Source: Lysobacter sp. Root76
GTDB lineage: Bacteria > Pseudomonadota > Gammaproteobacteria > Xanthomonadales > Xanthomonadaceae
Direction of reading: 5' to 3'
NCBI RefSeq assembly: GCF_001428685.1
Contig: NZ_LMIK01000009.1
Location: 101,752 to 142,834 of the forward strand
DNA length: 41,083 nucleotides
Shown: piece by piece, positions 1 through 8,956 of the stretch
Position numbering within the stretch: position 1 is the stretch's first letter
Layout: each line of letters starts with the position of its first letter
Made by a program: the position numbers and the translations under genes
Notes under the pieces: generated by a model
The model's database searches: none
Told to the model about the DNA's origin: nothing
The model's input: only the letters and a program-made list of their open reading frames with translations

Positions 1-2123
1 GTGCTGGAGGTCGCCACGGCGGTTGCCGTGACCGAGCCCGAGCCCAGCGCCACATCGCGGGCGTTGTTGGCCACGGCCGTATCGCCCAGCGCGACCGCGC
101 CCGCCGCCAGCGCGCTGCTGGTGCTGCCCAGCGCGACGCTGCCCTGGCCGACCACGGTGTTCTGATAGCCGATGCCGACCGCGCCCTGCGCCGCCGTGCC
201 GGCCACGCCCACCGCCTGGCCGCCGCCGCCGACCATATTGGTATTGCCCATCGCCACCGAACCGTTACCGGTGGCGGTGTTGTCCAGGCCTTGCGCGACC
301 GCGCCGTTGCCGGTCGCGGTATTCGGATCGCCGATAGCCACCGCGCCATTGCCGCTGGCGAAGTTGCCCGCGCCGATCGCGACCGCGCGGCCGCCGGTGG
401 CGGTGGAGCCGCGACCGATGGCGACCGCCTCATCGGCATCGGCGACGGATTCACCGCCGATGGCGATGGCATTGGCGCCCGATGCAAGGGCACCGAGGGT
501 GGCATTGCCGCCGATGGCGACCGAACCGATGCCGGTAGCGCGCACGGCCGTTGCTGCGCTGTTACCGCCCGAGCCGAGCGCCGTCGCGTTGTCGGCAGCC
601 GCATTGGCCCGAGTACCGGCCGCCAGCGCATCCAGGCCGGTTGCCCGGCTTGCGATGCCCACTGCGACCGCGCGATCCTGCGATGCCATCACATCCGTAC
701 CGATGGCGATAGCGCCCGCCGCAGTGGCGCCCCCTCCCACAAGCGTGCGCGCACCCAGATTGATGGAATTGATATGGCTCGCGACCGACTGGAAGCCGAT
801 GGCGATGGCGTTGCGGCCGCTTGCGTTGGCGCTGCTGCCTTGCCCGATGGCATCCAGTGCGGAGGCGCTCGACCGCGAACCGATGGCGATCGCATTGCCC
901 ACGCTCGCATTCGCGTTCAGGCCGATCGACGTCGTTGCGTTGGCCCCGACGCCGATACCTGCGTTTGTACCGATGGCGATATTGTCGCTACCGGTGACCA
1001 GGTTGCCCGCGGAAGCGCTCAGAGTGCCGTCATAGGTGACGCTGCCGTCGCCTGTGCCGAAGGCGACATTGCGCGCACCCGTAACGCCGGAGCCGGCGCC
1101 TCTCAAGACGCTTGCGATGCCGCCGCCGACTGCGTTGTTCTGGCCACCGCTGACGAGCGTGCCAGCCGCAATGCCCACCGCAACGGAACTGGCGTTGCCG
1201 GTGGTCGATCCGGCGCCGGCGCCCTGACCGACGGCCACCGTACTGCCGCCAACGGCGACAGCCTGCGCTCCGAGCGCAAGCGAACTATTGCCTAGCGCCT
1301 GAGCGCTGTTGCCGACAGCGGTGGCCGCGGCGATGTTGGCCGTTGCCTGGCTTCCTATCGCGACGGTATTGGCTCCGCTGGCAACGGACGCCCAGCCTCC
1401 GGCGAACGAGGTATTGCCGCTGGCCAAGGAGCTGACACCGACTGCCGTGGCGTTCCCTCCCGTGGCGTTGGAGAAGGTGCCCAAGGCGCTGGCGCCGGCG
1501 CCGGTGGCCAGCGCGTCGGCACCGAGCGCGATAGTGTTGATGTTGGTCGCGCGCGTGCCCGACCCTATGGCGACGGCCAGATTGGCGCTTGAGACGGATA
1601 GAGTGCCGATGGCAACGGCACTGGTTCCGCTCGCGGTCACGTCCTGTCCAATGGCAACGGTGCTGTTGGCCAACGCGCCAGTCGTCGGGCCGGTACGGGC
1701 ACCCAAATAGATGGAGTTGACGCCGGCCGAGTAAGCCTGGAACCCCAAGGAAATGGAATTCTGCGCGGCGCTACGGGAGTTGTAGCCGACCGCAAGCCCG
1801 CCCAGGACATCGACGCGCGCGAGAGAGCCCAGCGCGGTCGCGCCGATGCCCGAAGCTACGGCGTTCAGGCCCATGCACGAGGCGGTGCCGTTGTACTCGT
1901 CCCAGGGCGCGGTATCGCAGTTCACCGCCTGCGCCTGCGCCGATGGCGTCCATCCGATCCACCCGATGGCCATCAGCGCGGTCAGTACGCCCGCGCGCAC
2001 CGTGCCCGCCGGGCGCGAAGCCGTCTTTCCGCCGGATGCCTTGCCGCGCGGCGAGGCCAACTCGGAAACGACCACCAGCTGATTGAGGGAAGGGCTCCAT
2101 ACCACGCTATAGATCTTGTTCAT
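1..2123 (-). CDS. Trimeric autotransporter adhesin (YadA/Hia type), N-terminal part
   Basis: The minus-strand frame is open from the ATG at 2123 to the window edge (about 707 codons), so stalk and membrane anchor lie outside. The protein opens with MNKIYSVVWSPSLNQLVVVS, a clear ESPR (extended signal peptide region). A hydrophobic segment follows at about residues 42-58, with a likely signal peptidase site after Ala64 (SAQA). After a short two-Cys stretch (NCD...SCMG) the rest is YadA-head type repeats of roughly 14-15 residues of the form AVAIGxxAxAxG, alternating with ALG/VALG variants and occasional larger insertions. That is the left-handed beta-roll of trimeric adhesin heads. Known role of the family: cell-surface trimer for adhesion, autoagglutination and biofilm. 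The ribosome site before 2123 is weak (CTGGGAAA). Family call is firm; ligand unknown. Confidence 0.93.
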   Translation of the reverse strand, partial: MNKIYSVVWSPSLNQLVVVSELASPRGKASGGKTASRPAGTVRAGVLTALMAIGWIGWTPSAQAQAVNCDTAPWDEYNGTASCMGLNAVASGIGATALGSLARVDVLGGLAVGYNSRSAAQNSISLGFQAYSAGVNSIYLGARTGPTTGALANSTVAIGQDVTASGTSAVAIGTLSVSSANLAVAIGSGTRATNINTIALGADALATGAGASALGTFSNATGGNATAVGVSSLASGNTSFAGGWASVASGANTVAIGSQATANIAAATAVGNSAQALGNSSLALGAQAVAVGGSTVAVGQGAGAGSTTGNASSVAVGIAAGTLVSGGQNNAVGGGIASVLRGAGSGVTGARNVAFGTGDGSVTYDGTLSASAGNLVTGSDNIAIGTNAGIGVGANATTSIGLNANASVGNAIAIGSRSSASALDAIGQGSSANASGRNAIAIGFQSVASHINSINLGARTLVGGGATAAGAIAIGTDVMASQDRAVAVGIASRATGLDALAAGTRANAAADNATALGSGGNSAATAVRATGIGSVAIGGNATLGALASGANAIAIGGESVADADEAVAIGRGSTATGGRAVAIGAGNFASGNGAVAIGDPNTATGNGAVAQGLDNTATGNGSVAMGNTNMVGGGGQAVGVAGTAAQGAVGIGYQNTVVGQGSVALGSTSSALAAGAVALGDTAVANNARDVALGSGSVTATAVATSS

Positions 2124-3358
2124 CAGTGTTTTCCCAGTTATCGAGCCAGTGCGGCGGTCTGCGAAGCGAAGCGATCGGGTCTGCGGTCGGCGGCGGGAGG
2201 TCGAGATCGCACACCGGAGTACGGTGGCCAGGTTCCGTCTCGGCTCCACCGCCCATAGCGGTCCATGCCGCGTTCCCTCTCTCGTTCGATCTGCGGCTTC
2301 GACGCGGCGCCGCCGTCCGTTGTCCGCCCGCGCTTGCGCGCGTCGGGACGCGAGGCGGTGGCGGGATCGGCAAGCGTGCGGTGGCGCGGGCCACCGTCCT
2401 GGAAGGCGCGCTCTTCGATGGAGCGCATGCCGACTCTGTCGGCTGCGGCGTCGGCAAAAGTCGCGCGGACCGGCCGCGGCGAGTAGGCAGCAGGTCTATC
2501 GAGAGCCTTGAACGCGAACACCAGCGGCGTCCAAAACGCCGACCGCAGCAGCGACGCCGCGTATCGCAACAGGTCTTGGCATGCGCCGACAGGCCTGATC
2601 CATGCTGTCGCACCGCCGCTACGCTCGTCGATTGTCCGCTTCATGCACTGCCCATCCTGATGGCGGTCCGAAGCGCGCTGTCTCCGCTGTCCGGAGCTGC
2701 GCTACTGGTCTTGCGTGACGAACGTTAGCGATTGAAAACAGCGATTACACGCACGCTTGCTCACGAAAAATTCTTGTCGTCGCGCGTTGCGTTCGCGGCA
2801 TGGGGCGATCGTCGCGTCGACCCAGCGCACCTGCCCATGGGGTCGACATCCGCTCGGTGAGATCGATCGCGGATGGGAGCCGTCTTGCGTCGTTCGCAGC
2901 GTCCATGCACGCGAACATTCCGATGGGTCGGCCCATCGAATCGCCTGCCGCGACCTGCAGCTCGCGAATGCCGCCGGCGCCGCGCTCATTCGGTGCATCG
3001 ATCGTGGCCGAACTAGGTTCGGCATCGCGACGACGGCTCCCGGCCCAAGCACCGCCAATGCCATGCGGCGCATACGGACGAGGCTTCCTCACGCTCACCA
3101 GCAGTGAGAAATCGAAAAGGATTCGAGCGACGTCCGGCGATACCGGCTGCGCAAAGAGTGACCGCCATTACGGTTTTCCGCTGGCACTGCCAACTTCGCA
3201 TTGCATGGCCGAACCACGCTGCTACCCTGGCCACCGGTGGTCATTCGGACAGGGGACCGCAACCAGTCGCGCCCGCTCCGTCGAGCGCGCGAGCGGTGCA
3301 TGGGGTGGTCCAACCGCTCCCCGGCCATCGACTGCCCTCCCCTGCGCCCATGCCACCG
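2124..3358. other. Long intergenic region between adhesin and histidine kinase genes
   Basis: About 1.2 kb separates two divergent genes. Open frames here on both strands are Arg/Ser/Pro-rich with no recognisable domain, and I read them as GC-driven shadows. A locally AT-richer stretch near 2725-2780 is the best place for promoters, but I could not assign -35/-10 boxes with confidence. No terminator or repeat stands out. Confidence 0.5.
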
Positions 3359-4810
3359 ATGACCCTCCGCGTATCGCAGCCCTCTTTTCGGCATCGCCTC
3401 CTCGCCTGGATCAGGCGTGTGCCCACCCGCTCGACCCACGACAAGCGCAACGCGCTGACCCTGCAGGCGCTGCTGGTCGTCGCCATCGCGACAGCGCTGC
3501 TCGCAACCATCGGCTCATGCGCGGCGGCGGAGGACATGACGGGGATCACCGAGAACTGGCTGACGCTGGTCATCGGCGCCTACGCATGGTCCTGCCTTTG
3601 CCTGCTGCGCAACGGGCTGTACCGGCTGTCGGCCAGTCTCACCGTCATCGGCGGCCTGATCCTGATGGGCATGAGCTATCAGGCGTATGGCTTGCGCGCG
3701 CAGTCCGGCCTGCAGATCACTCACCTGCTGCCGCTGCTGTTCTCGGGCCTGCTGCTGGGGCGGACCGCCGTCTGGTGGACCGCCGTGGCCTACGCGGCCG
3801 TGCTGGCCTTGGGCACGCACACCGACCTGCGGCTGGCGACGGGCTCCAACCAGGTCTCGGAGGCCTTGGCCAACCTGCTGCTGGCCGGCATGAATTTCCT
3901 GGTCCTGGCGACCATCCTCGACCGCCTGATCCTGTCGACGCAGCAGGCGATCAAGCGCAGCGAGGAACTGGATGCGGCCTGCCAGGAACTCGAGCGCCAG
4001 GTGCAAGAAAAGGAGCGTGCCTACGAGCGCCTGCTGCAAACCCAGAAGATGGAAACCATAGGCCGGCTTTCGACCGGCATCGCCCACGACTTCAACGCCA
4101 TCCTCAGCGTCATCCTGGGGCATGCGACCTCGGTGAACATGCGCGGCGACTCCGCCGACGCCATCCTTCCGGGGATCCGCCAGGCGGCACGGCGTGGCGC
4201 CACGCTCACCCGGCGCCTGCTCAGCTTCAGCCGCCCGCATATCAGGCAGGTCTCGGTGTTCGACCTCGCCGAAGCGATCGACGAAGTGCGGCCGTTGATC
4301 CTGCCGATGTTCCATCGCGGGATCCAGGCGACCCTGGACACGTCCGTCTCCGGCCTGCGGATCGAGGCGGACCGCGACGAATTGGTCCTCGCGCTGCTCA
4401 ACATCGCCAGCAACGCCTGCGATGCCATGCCGCAGGGCGGCCGCTTCCTATTGTCCGTCGAAGCCGAAGGGACTCACGCCGCCCTGCGCATGGAGGACAC
4501 CGGGACCGGAATGACACCGGAGGTACTCGCGCGCATGTTCGAACCGTTCTTCACGACCAAGCCCAAGGACAAAGGAACTGGCATCGGCATGGCGACCGTG
4601 CACCGCTTCGTGCTCGAGCATGGCGGCGAAATAACCGCCGATAGCAGCCCCGGGGGAGGCACCCGCATTCGCATCCGGTTGCCGCTGTCGCAACGCGGCG
4701 ACGAAGTGGGCGACGGGGGCGATGCCGGCCTGGCGCTTCAGCGGGCGCCTGCGGTCGAGGCCGGTCACCAACGTCCGTCGCCTGCCGCTCGCGGAGCGGC
4801 CGATCGGTAA
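3359..4810 (+). CDS. Membrane sensor histidine kinase
   Basis: A two-component sensor kinase of about 483 residues. From the ATG at 3359 (an alternative is 3350) there is a basic N-terminus, then about six hydrophobic segments (roughly residues 35-195) with no obvious periplasmic domain, then a coiled coil (about 200-235). The kinase core has an H-box (GIAHDF, His243), a paired-Asn N-box (NIASNACDAM, about 358-362), a G1 box (DTGTGM, about 390) and a G2 box (GTGIGM, about 416), and so is complete. The C-terminus has a short Ala/Gly/Arg-rich tail. It lacks a receiver domain. It converges with the propeller-sensor/response-regulator operon, with only 50 bases between stops, suggesting it phosphorylates that regulator. 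The input signal is unknown. The frame is open further upstream, but that extension has poor composition. Confidence 0.88.
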   Translation: MTLRVSQPSFRHRLLAWIRRVPTRSTHDKRNALTLQALLVVAIATALLATIGSCAAAEDMTGITENWLTLVIGAYAWSCLCLLRNGLYRLSASLTVIGGLILMGMSYQAYGLRAQSGLQITHLLPLLFSGLLLGRTAVWWTAVAYAAVLALGTHTDLRLATGSNQVSEALANLLLAGMNFLVLATILDRLILSTQQAIKRSEELDAACQELERQVQEKERAYERLLQTQKMETIGRLSTGIAHDFNAILSVILGHATSVNMRGDSADAILPGIRQAARRGATLTRRLLSFSRPHIRQVSVFDLAEAIDEVRPLILPMFHRGIQATLDTSVSGLRIEADRDELVLALLNIASNACDAMPQGGRFLLSVEAEGTHAALRMEDTGTGMTPEVLARMFEPFFTTKPKDKGTGIGMATVHRFVLEHGGEITADSSPGGGTRIRIRLPLSQRGDEVGDGGDAGLALQRAPAVEAGHQRPSPAARGAADR

Positions 4811-4860
4811 TTGCGTCGGCTTCCCCGAACGCTATTTCGAACGCGATCTCGAACGCGCCA

Positions 4861-7233
4861 TTACTTGTCCGGAGTTTCCCCGCGCCCCAAACCTATCTGG
4901 CTCGCGCCGAATTGGGTTCCGCCGACCAAGGCCAACAGGCTCAACGCTGTCGCCAGGATCAGGATCCAGGTCCGCAGATACCAGGGCTGCGGATTGAGGA
5001 TCTTCAGGCGGGCCGAAAGCGGCGACCATTGCCCGCCTTGGGTGCGGGCCTGGACTTCGAATACATGCTCTCCCCATGGAATCGAAGGGTAGAGAATGCT
5101 GCGGTTCTGCCCCGCATCCACCCAATCGGGGTCGAAACCGCGCAGACGGAAGCGGAAATTGGTTTCCCGGGGCCGGCTCAGATTGACGGCGGTGTAGTGG
5201 ATTTCGACGCTGCGCGCGAACGGCTCCAGGGCCAGCGACGATCCGACGATCTTCTGCATGCGCCCGGAAACCGCGACCCCTTCGATGCGTGGCCTGAGCC
5301 GCGCGGGCTGGACGTCGGGGAAATCCGCGGGATCGAGTACGGCGAAGCCCTCGACCAGGGAAAACCAGAGCATGCCCTGCGTATCGCGATGGCAGGCAGT
5401 CGAGTACCCGCCGTTGATTTCGGAGGGGATCAGGCCATCGCTGGCCGCGTAGCCGATGGATTCGATCTCGGTTGCGGCTTGCCGTGGCGCCGGCAACAGG
5501 GTGATGCCACGATTGCCGCCCAGCCACAAACGTCCGCGCCCGTCGCTCAGGATGCACGACACCGCATCGTCGAACAGGCCGTTGCGGCTGTCGTAGCGGG
5601 ACACCCGGCCGTTGCGGATGCGGTTCAGGCCGCCACCGTAGAGCCCCACCCAGAGCGTGGCGGTCTCTTTGTCTTCGTACAGGGCACGCGCAAAACGGGA
5701 GGACAATCCCTCCCGAGGCGTCCATCGCTCGACGACCCGGTTATCGACCACTCGCCACACGCCGCGGTCGCCGACGAACCAGTCGCCCCCGCGCGCGGCA
5801 GGAACGATGTTGTTGACGTTCATGCCCTCGAGCGCGGCGATGCGCTGCTGCCCGACGATGCGCCCCTCGCCGTCGGTCCGGACATCGAACATGGAGCGCT
5901 CGGAGCTGACGAGAAAACGCCGGTCGCCGCGCAGCCAGACATTGATCGGGTTGCCGATCGACCAGGCCCCGACCGCTTTGGCCTTGCCGTGGACCACGCG
6001 TACCAACCGCCCCTCTGCCGTTCCGACCCAGAGCGTGCCCTCGCGATCCAGGGCCAAGCTGGCCACGCAGCCGTTGCCCTGGCCCGACTGGATCGGATGG
6101 CGCCGCATGTTGCCGTCGGGCGTCCGATGCCACAGCCCTGCGCAAGCCGATCCCAGCCACAGCCCGCCGCGGCCGTCGCCGATCACCGCGCGGCCGGCCA
6201 TGTTCATGCCCCATCCCAGTGTCGACACCAGCCCGAACAGCGGCTTGCGCACGCGCGACAAGCCCTTGCTGCCGGTGCCTATCCACAGATTGCCTTCGTT
6301 GTCCCAGGCCAAGTCGGTGATGCCCAGGCCGAACAGTTCGGGCACGTCGCGCCATTGTCCCGAGTCGGTCTCCCGAAACAGATGTCCGGATACCGTAGCG
6401 ACCCACCATCGGCCGTCCGCGTCCGTCGCGGCGGCCTTGGGACCGGCCACGCCCAGCGGCTGCCATTGCCCGTGCGCGGGATCGTAGCGATAGAGCGCGC
6501 GCTCCGTGCCGACCAGCAGGCCGCTGCCGCTGGCTTTCAGCAACGGTACCCGCCGCTCGCCGTCGGGCAACGGGATGCGTCGCAACTGCCGATCGACGAG
6601 GACGAAGAAATCTTCGTTTCCGGCCACGTAGATGCGGCCCTGGCTGTCGCGCGCCAGACGGCTGTAACCGATGCTTCCACGACCGATCCAGGTCTCGCGC
6701 CCATGCACGGGATCCAGATTCAGCACCCCTACGCTGGTGGCTATCCATAAGCTGCGGTCGGGGGTCTGCAGGATGTCGTTGATCTGACAGATGCCGCCGC
6801 AGACCGGCAGATGATGGAACATGCCCTGCCTGCGCACGCTCAGCCCGGCATCCTGGGTGCCGACCCAGAGCCAATCCCTGTCGTCCTGATACAGCGTCAG
6901 GACGCGATCGCTGGCCGGCCCCGTTTGCGGCGTGCCCTCCGAGACGGACGTATCGAACGCAGGCTTTCCGCGGAATATCGTGAACGCCAGGCCGTCGAAA
7001 CGCGCCAGGCCGCCGAACGTGCCGACCCAGAGATAACCGTCGCGGGTCTGGAGCACGGTATTGGCGCCCGACTGCGGAAGCCCGTCGTCGCTGGTGAAAA
7101 CCCGCGAACCCATCCGGTAGTCGAACGCGCCTGCGGGCAAGGCCGAAGCGGGACCGCAGATAACGAGCAATCCTGCGGCCAAGGCCATCGACCGCAGCCA
7201 TATCAACCGCAACCAGACCCCGATGTTGCTCAC
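4861..7233 (-). CDS. Beta-propeller (Reg_prop/Y_Y_Y) membrane sensor lacking an output domain
   Basis: A protein of about 790 residues. The chosen start is a GTG at 7233 with a GGGGA ribosome site 8 bases upstream; an ATG at 7188 is the alternative. It has a signal peptide ending near PASA. At least ten Reg_prop strands follow, such as DGYLWVGTFGG, EGNLWIGT, REGTLWVGTAEG and RGRLWLGG, enough for one or two propellers. A Y_Y_Y-type domain comes next (YTAVNL...RFRLRGFDPDW...WGEHVFEVQA), then one transmembrane helix (TWILILATALSLLALVGG) and a tail of only about 15 residues. In known relatives the helix is followed by a histidine kinase, GGDEF or DNA-binding domain; here there is none. It lies 41 bases downstream of the response-regulator gene on the same strand. 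I infer a kinase-less receptor that signals through a partner. Confidence 0.87.
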   Translation of the reverse strand: MSNIGVWLRLIWLRSMALAAGLLVICGPASALPAGAFDYRMGSRVFTSDDGLPQSGANTVLQTRDGYLWVGTFGGLARFDGLAFTIFRGKPAFDTSVSEGTPQTGPASDRVLTLYQDDRDWLWVGTQDAGLSVRRQGMFHHLPVCGGICQINDILQTPDRSLWIATSVGVLNLDPVHGRETWIGRGSIGYSRLARDSQGRIYVAGNEDFFVLVDRQLRRIPLPDGERRVPLLKASGSGLLVGTERALYRYDPAHGQWQPLGVAGPKAAATDADGRWWVATVSGHLFRETDSGQWRDVPELFGLGITDLAWDNEGNLWIGTGSKGLSRVRKPLFGLVSTLGWGMNMAGRAVIGDGRGGLWLGSACAGLWHRTPDGNMRRHPIQSGQGNGCVASLALDREGTLWVGTAEGRLVRVVHGKAKAVGAWSIGNPINVWLRGDRRFLVSSERSMFDVRTDGEGRIVGQQRIAALEGMNVNNIVPAARGGDWFVGDRGVWRVVDNRVVERWTPREGLSSRFARALYEDKETATLWVGLYGGGLNRIRNGRVSRYDSRNGLFDDAVSCILSDGRGRLWLGGNRGITLLPAPRQAATEIESIGYAASDGLIPSEINGGYSTACHRDTQGMLWFSLVEGFAVLDPADFPDVQPARLRPRIEGVAVSGRMQKIVGSSLALEPFARSVEIHYTAVNLSRPRETNFRFRLRGFDPDWVDAGQNRSILYPSIPWGEHVFEVQARTQGGQWSPLSARLKILNPQPWYLRTWILILATALSLLALVGGTQFGASQIGLGRGETPDK

Positions 7234-7274
7234 GCCGTTCTTCCCCACCGTCAGCCTTATGCCGACCCGATCGA

Positions 7275-7988
7275 CTACCAGTTCAATACATAGCCGACGC
7301 TGCGCACGGCGCGCAGAGGAAGTTCTTCTTCCGCCAGCTGCTGGCATTTCTTGCGCAGGCGGTGGATCAGCATCTCCAACCGATGCGGGTCGAAGTCGTG
7401 GGCGTTCTTGACCAGACGCGCGATCAGCGCCTCGCGTTGCACCGGCATCCCGGCCGCCTCGGCCAGAATCTCCATGACTTGCCGCTCGGCCAGGTTCATC
7501 TCGATCTGGGCGCCCCTCGGGCTCAGGATGCACCACCCTCGTTCGTCCAGGCGCCACTTCGCATGCGTCGGTGCAGGGTTCGCGTCCGGAACCACCCATC
7601 GGGCCAGGTTGCGCAAGGTCGTCACGACCTCTTCCATGTCGACCGGCTTGGGCAGATAGGCGTCCGCGCCCGCGCGCAGTCCGCGCAGCCGGTCCTGGTT
7701 GGAATCGTATCCGGTCAACATCACGATCCCGACGCGCGGCGACAGACCGCGCAGATGCGTTGCGATGCTGAAGCCGTCCTCGTCGGGCAGGTCGACGTCG
7801 AGCAGCACGAGATCGTAGGAACGAAGGGTCATCGAACGGTAGAGTTCCAGCGCCCCGCCCATACCCACGACGGAGAATCCGGAGTGGCTCAGCACGGGCA
7901 TCAGGATCTCTTCTCTGAATGTCCGATCGTCTTCCACCACCGCGAGCGTGGGCAGCCGGTGCACGGCCTCCATCAAGCTAGCGCTCAT
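7275..7988 (-). CDS. OmpR-family response regulator
   Basis: A 237-residue receiver plus winged-helix regulator. The ATG at 7988 is preceded by AGGGGGA at good spacing; an in-frame TTG at 8006 is less likely. Receiver residues are all present: acidic pocket E19/D20/D21, phosphoacceptor D64 (VLLDVDLP), T92 (MLTGY) and K114 (YLPKP). The C-terminal half (about 140-237) shows an OmpR/PhoB-like winged helix with the recognition-helix pattern LIHRLRKKC and the closing hairpin VRSVGYVLNW. It is the first gene of a two-gene operon with the kinase-less propeller sensor. The likely kinase partner is the convergent gene at 3359-4810. As an OmpR-type protein it cannot itself drive the sigma-54 promoter of the neighbouring pga operon. 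Confidence 0.9.
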   Translation of the reverse strand: MSASLMEAVHRLPTLAVVEDDRTFREEILMPVLSHSGFSVVGMGGALELYRSMTLRSYDLVLLDVDLPDEDGFSIATHLRGLSPRVGIVMLTGYDSNQDRLRGLRAGADAYLPKPVDMEEVVTTLRNLARWVVPDANPAPTHAKWRLDERGWCILSPRGAQIEMNLAERQVMEILAEAAGMPVQREALIARLVKNAHDFDPHRLEMLIHRLRKKCQQLAEEELPLRAVRSVGYVLNW

Positions 7989-8078
7989 CGCATTCCCCCT
8001 GCGCAAACCATATCCAGCTCCCTGGAACCACGCGAGTCCCCTCCCTGTTTTCGCGCGCGATCAAAGTAGCATGGCGTT

Positions 8079-8123
8079 ATTCGCCGCAACGACGGCGAAT
8101 TTGCTTCCGTGATCGAAGTCACA
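8079..8123. promoter_or_regulatory. Hairpin and Clp/CRP-like box upstream of the response-regulator operon
   Basis: A perfect inverted repeat ATTCGCCG-N6-CGGCGAAT occupies 8079-8100. At 8108-8123 lies CGTGA-N6-TCACA, matching the CRP/Clp consensus TGTGA-N6-TCACA at 9 of 10 defined positions. Read on the minus strand it lies about 60 bases upstream of a plausible -10 (TACTTT, near 8064-8069), a usual class I activator distance. Binding is predicted, not shown. Confidence 0.5.
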
Positions 8124-8770
8124 GCGATCCCGCGTGCGCGCAAGCGCGCGATGTTGGCGACGGATCGCCGATGCCGTATAGCAGCCGTTGCTTGAGTGAT
8201 TCTCCCTACGACTTTCGTCCTATTGCCGAAGTTCGATGCTGGGGTTCGGCGATCGACGGATGCTTCGCATGACGCGTCGGACGCGGGCATCGAGAGCGCA
8301 GGTTCGCGTGTTGTTGCTCATCCATCCATTGCAAGAAAGCGCTCTGCAAGGCGCGCATCGTCGCAGCACGCGGGCGTGCGATAGGACATGAACGCTGGCG
8401 CCGCTCGGCGCTCACTTTGCCGAGTCTGTCGTTTCGCATTCGTAGCGATGCAAGATCGACCGACGCGCTAGTCGTTGGTCTCCTGCCCGTCTCCTTGTTG
8501 TGAGTCTGGATATCGTCGTGGGCGCTCAAGCGAGCGTCGGGTTGCTGGGCGCGATACGCACGGTCATGGCCCGCAAGGGACGCCGATGACTTCGGACTGG
8601 GAATGCTCCGCCTGCCGGCCGCTGTCGCCGCGGAACCGTCGGCCGCAATCCACCGCCCTGCACCACCCGGCCGGCGACCGAACGCCTTTGCAACGGATCG
8701 GGCACGCCGATCATCCCTAACTACACAGGCCGCACCGCCGGGCAGCACCGGTGGCCGCGGCCGAGGCTTC
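8124..8770. other. Intergenic DNA between the response-regulator operon and the pga control region
   Basis: About 650 bases without a supportable gene. The open frames on both strands are low-complexity and carry no family signature. I see no promoter that I can place confidently. A short transcript ending at the 8794-8819 terminator could start here. Confidence 0.4.
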
Positions 8771-8819
8771 GACAGGTTCTGCTCCTGTCCCCCAAACCGG
8801 CCCCGCGCCGGTTTTTTTT
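8771..8819 (+). terminator. Intrinsic terminator with preceding hairpin; possible small-RNA 3' end
   Basis: A stem AAACCGGC (8794-8801), loop CCCGC and GCCGGTTT (8807-8814) run into eight T residues (8812-8819), a textbook rho-independent terminator on the plus strand. Just upstream a second hairpin GACAGG-N7-CCTGTC spans 8771-8789. No plus-strand gene ends nearby: the next gene upstream is on the other strand. The terminator therefore ends either an unannotated small RNA or antisense/read-through transcription, and it insulates the pga promoter that starts about 110 bases downstream. Confidence 0.8.
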
Positions 8820-8931
8820 GCCCGCGTGCCGACCCCGCCGGCCGGGGCCCAGGCCGCTCAAGCCCGCCTAGGGCGCCTCAAGCGCGTAAGTGCCCGTCCT
8901 AACTGAACAAAACGGCGTCCAAGGAGCCAAA

Positions 8932-8947
8932 TGGCACGGACTTTGCA
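8932..8947 (+). promoter_or_regulatory. Sigma-54 (-24/-12) promoter of the pga operon
   Basis: The sequence TGGCACGGACTTTGCA matches the sigma-54 consensus TGGCACR-N4-TTGCW at every defined base. The invariant GG (8933-8934) and GC (8945-8946) are separated by exactly 10 bases. Transcription should start about 12 bases after the GC, near G8958, giving a leader of about 78 bases before the pgaA ATG. Known for such promoters: they need RpoN and an AAA+ enhancer-binding protein acting from upstream DNA. No such activator gene is in this window. Confidence 0.88.
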
Positions 8948-8956
8948 TCTACAACC

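Noticed and set aside
172..1710. Long Pro/Ala-rich plus-strand open frames opposite the adhesin
   Set aside because: They are the antisense of the YadA-type head repeats (minus strand) and show only the mirrored repeat composition, with no start signals or domains.
2107..3439. Several 70-200 codon frames on both strands between adhesin and kinase
   Set aside because: Arg/Ser/Pro-rich, mutually overlapping, no ribosome sites or recognisable motifs; typical of stop-poor high-GC DNA.
3359..4810. The histidine kinase as a hybrid kinase or phosphodiesterase
   Set aside because: No receiver Asp motif, EAL or GGDEF sequence follows the ATPase domain; the tail is low complexity.
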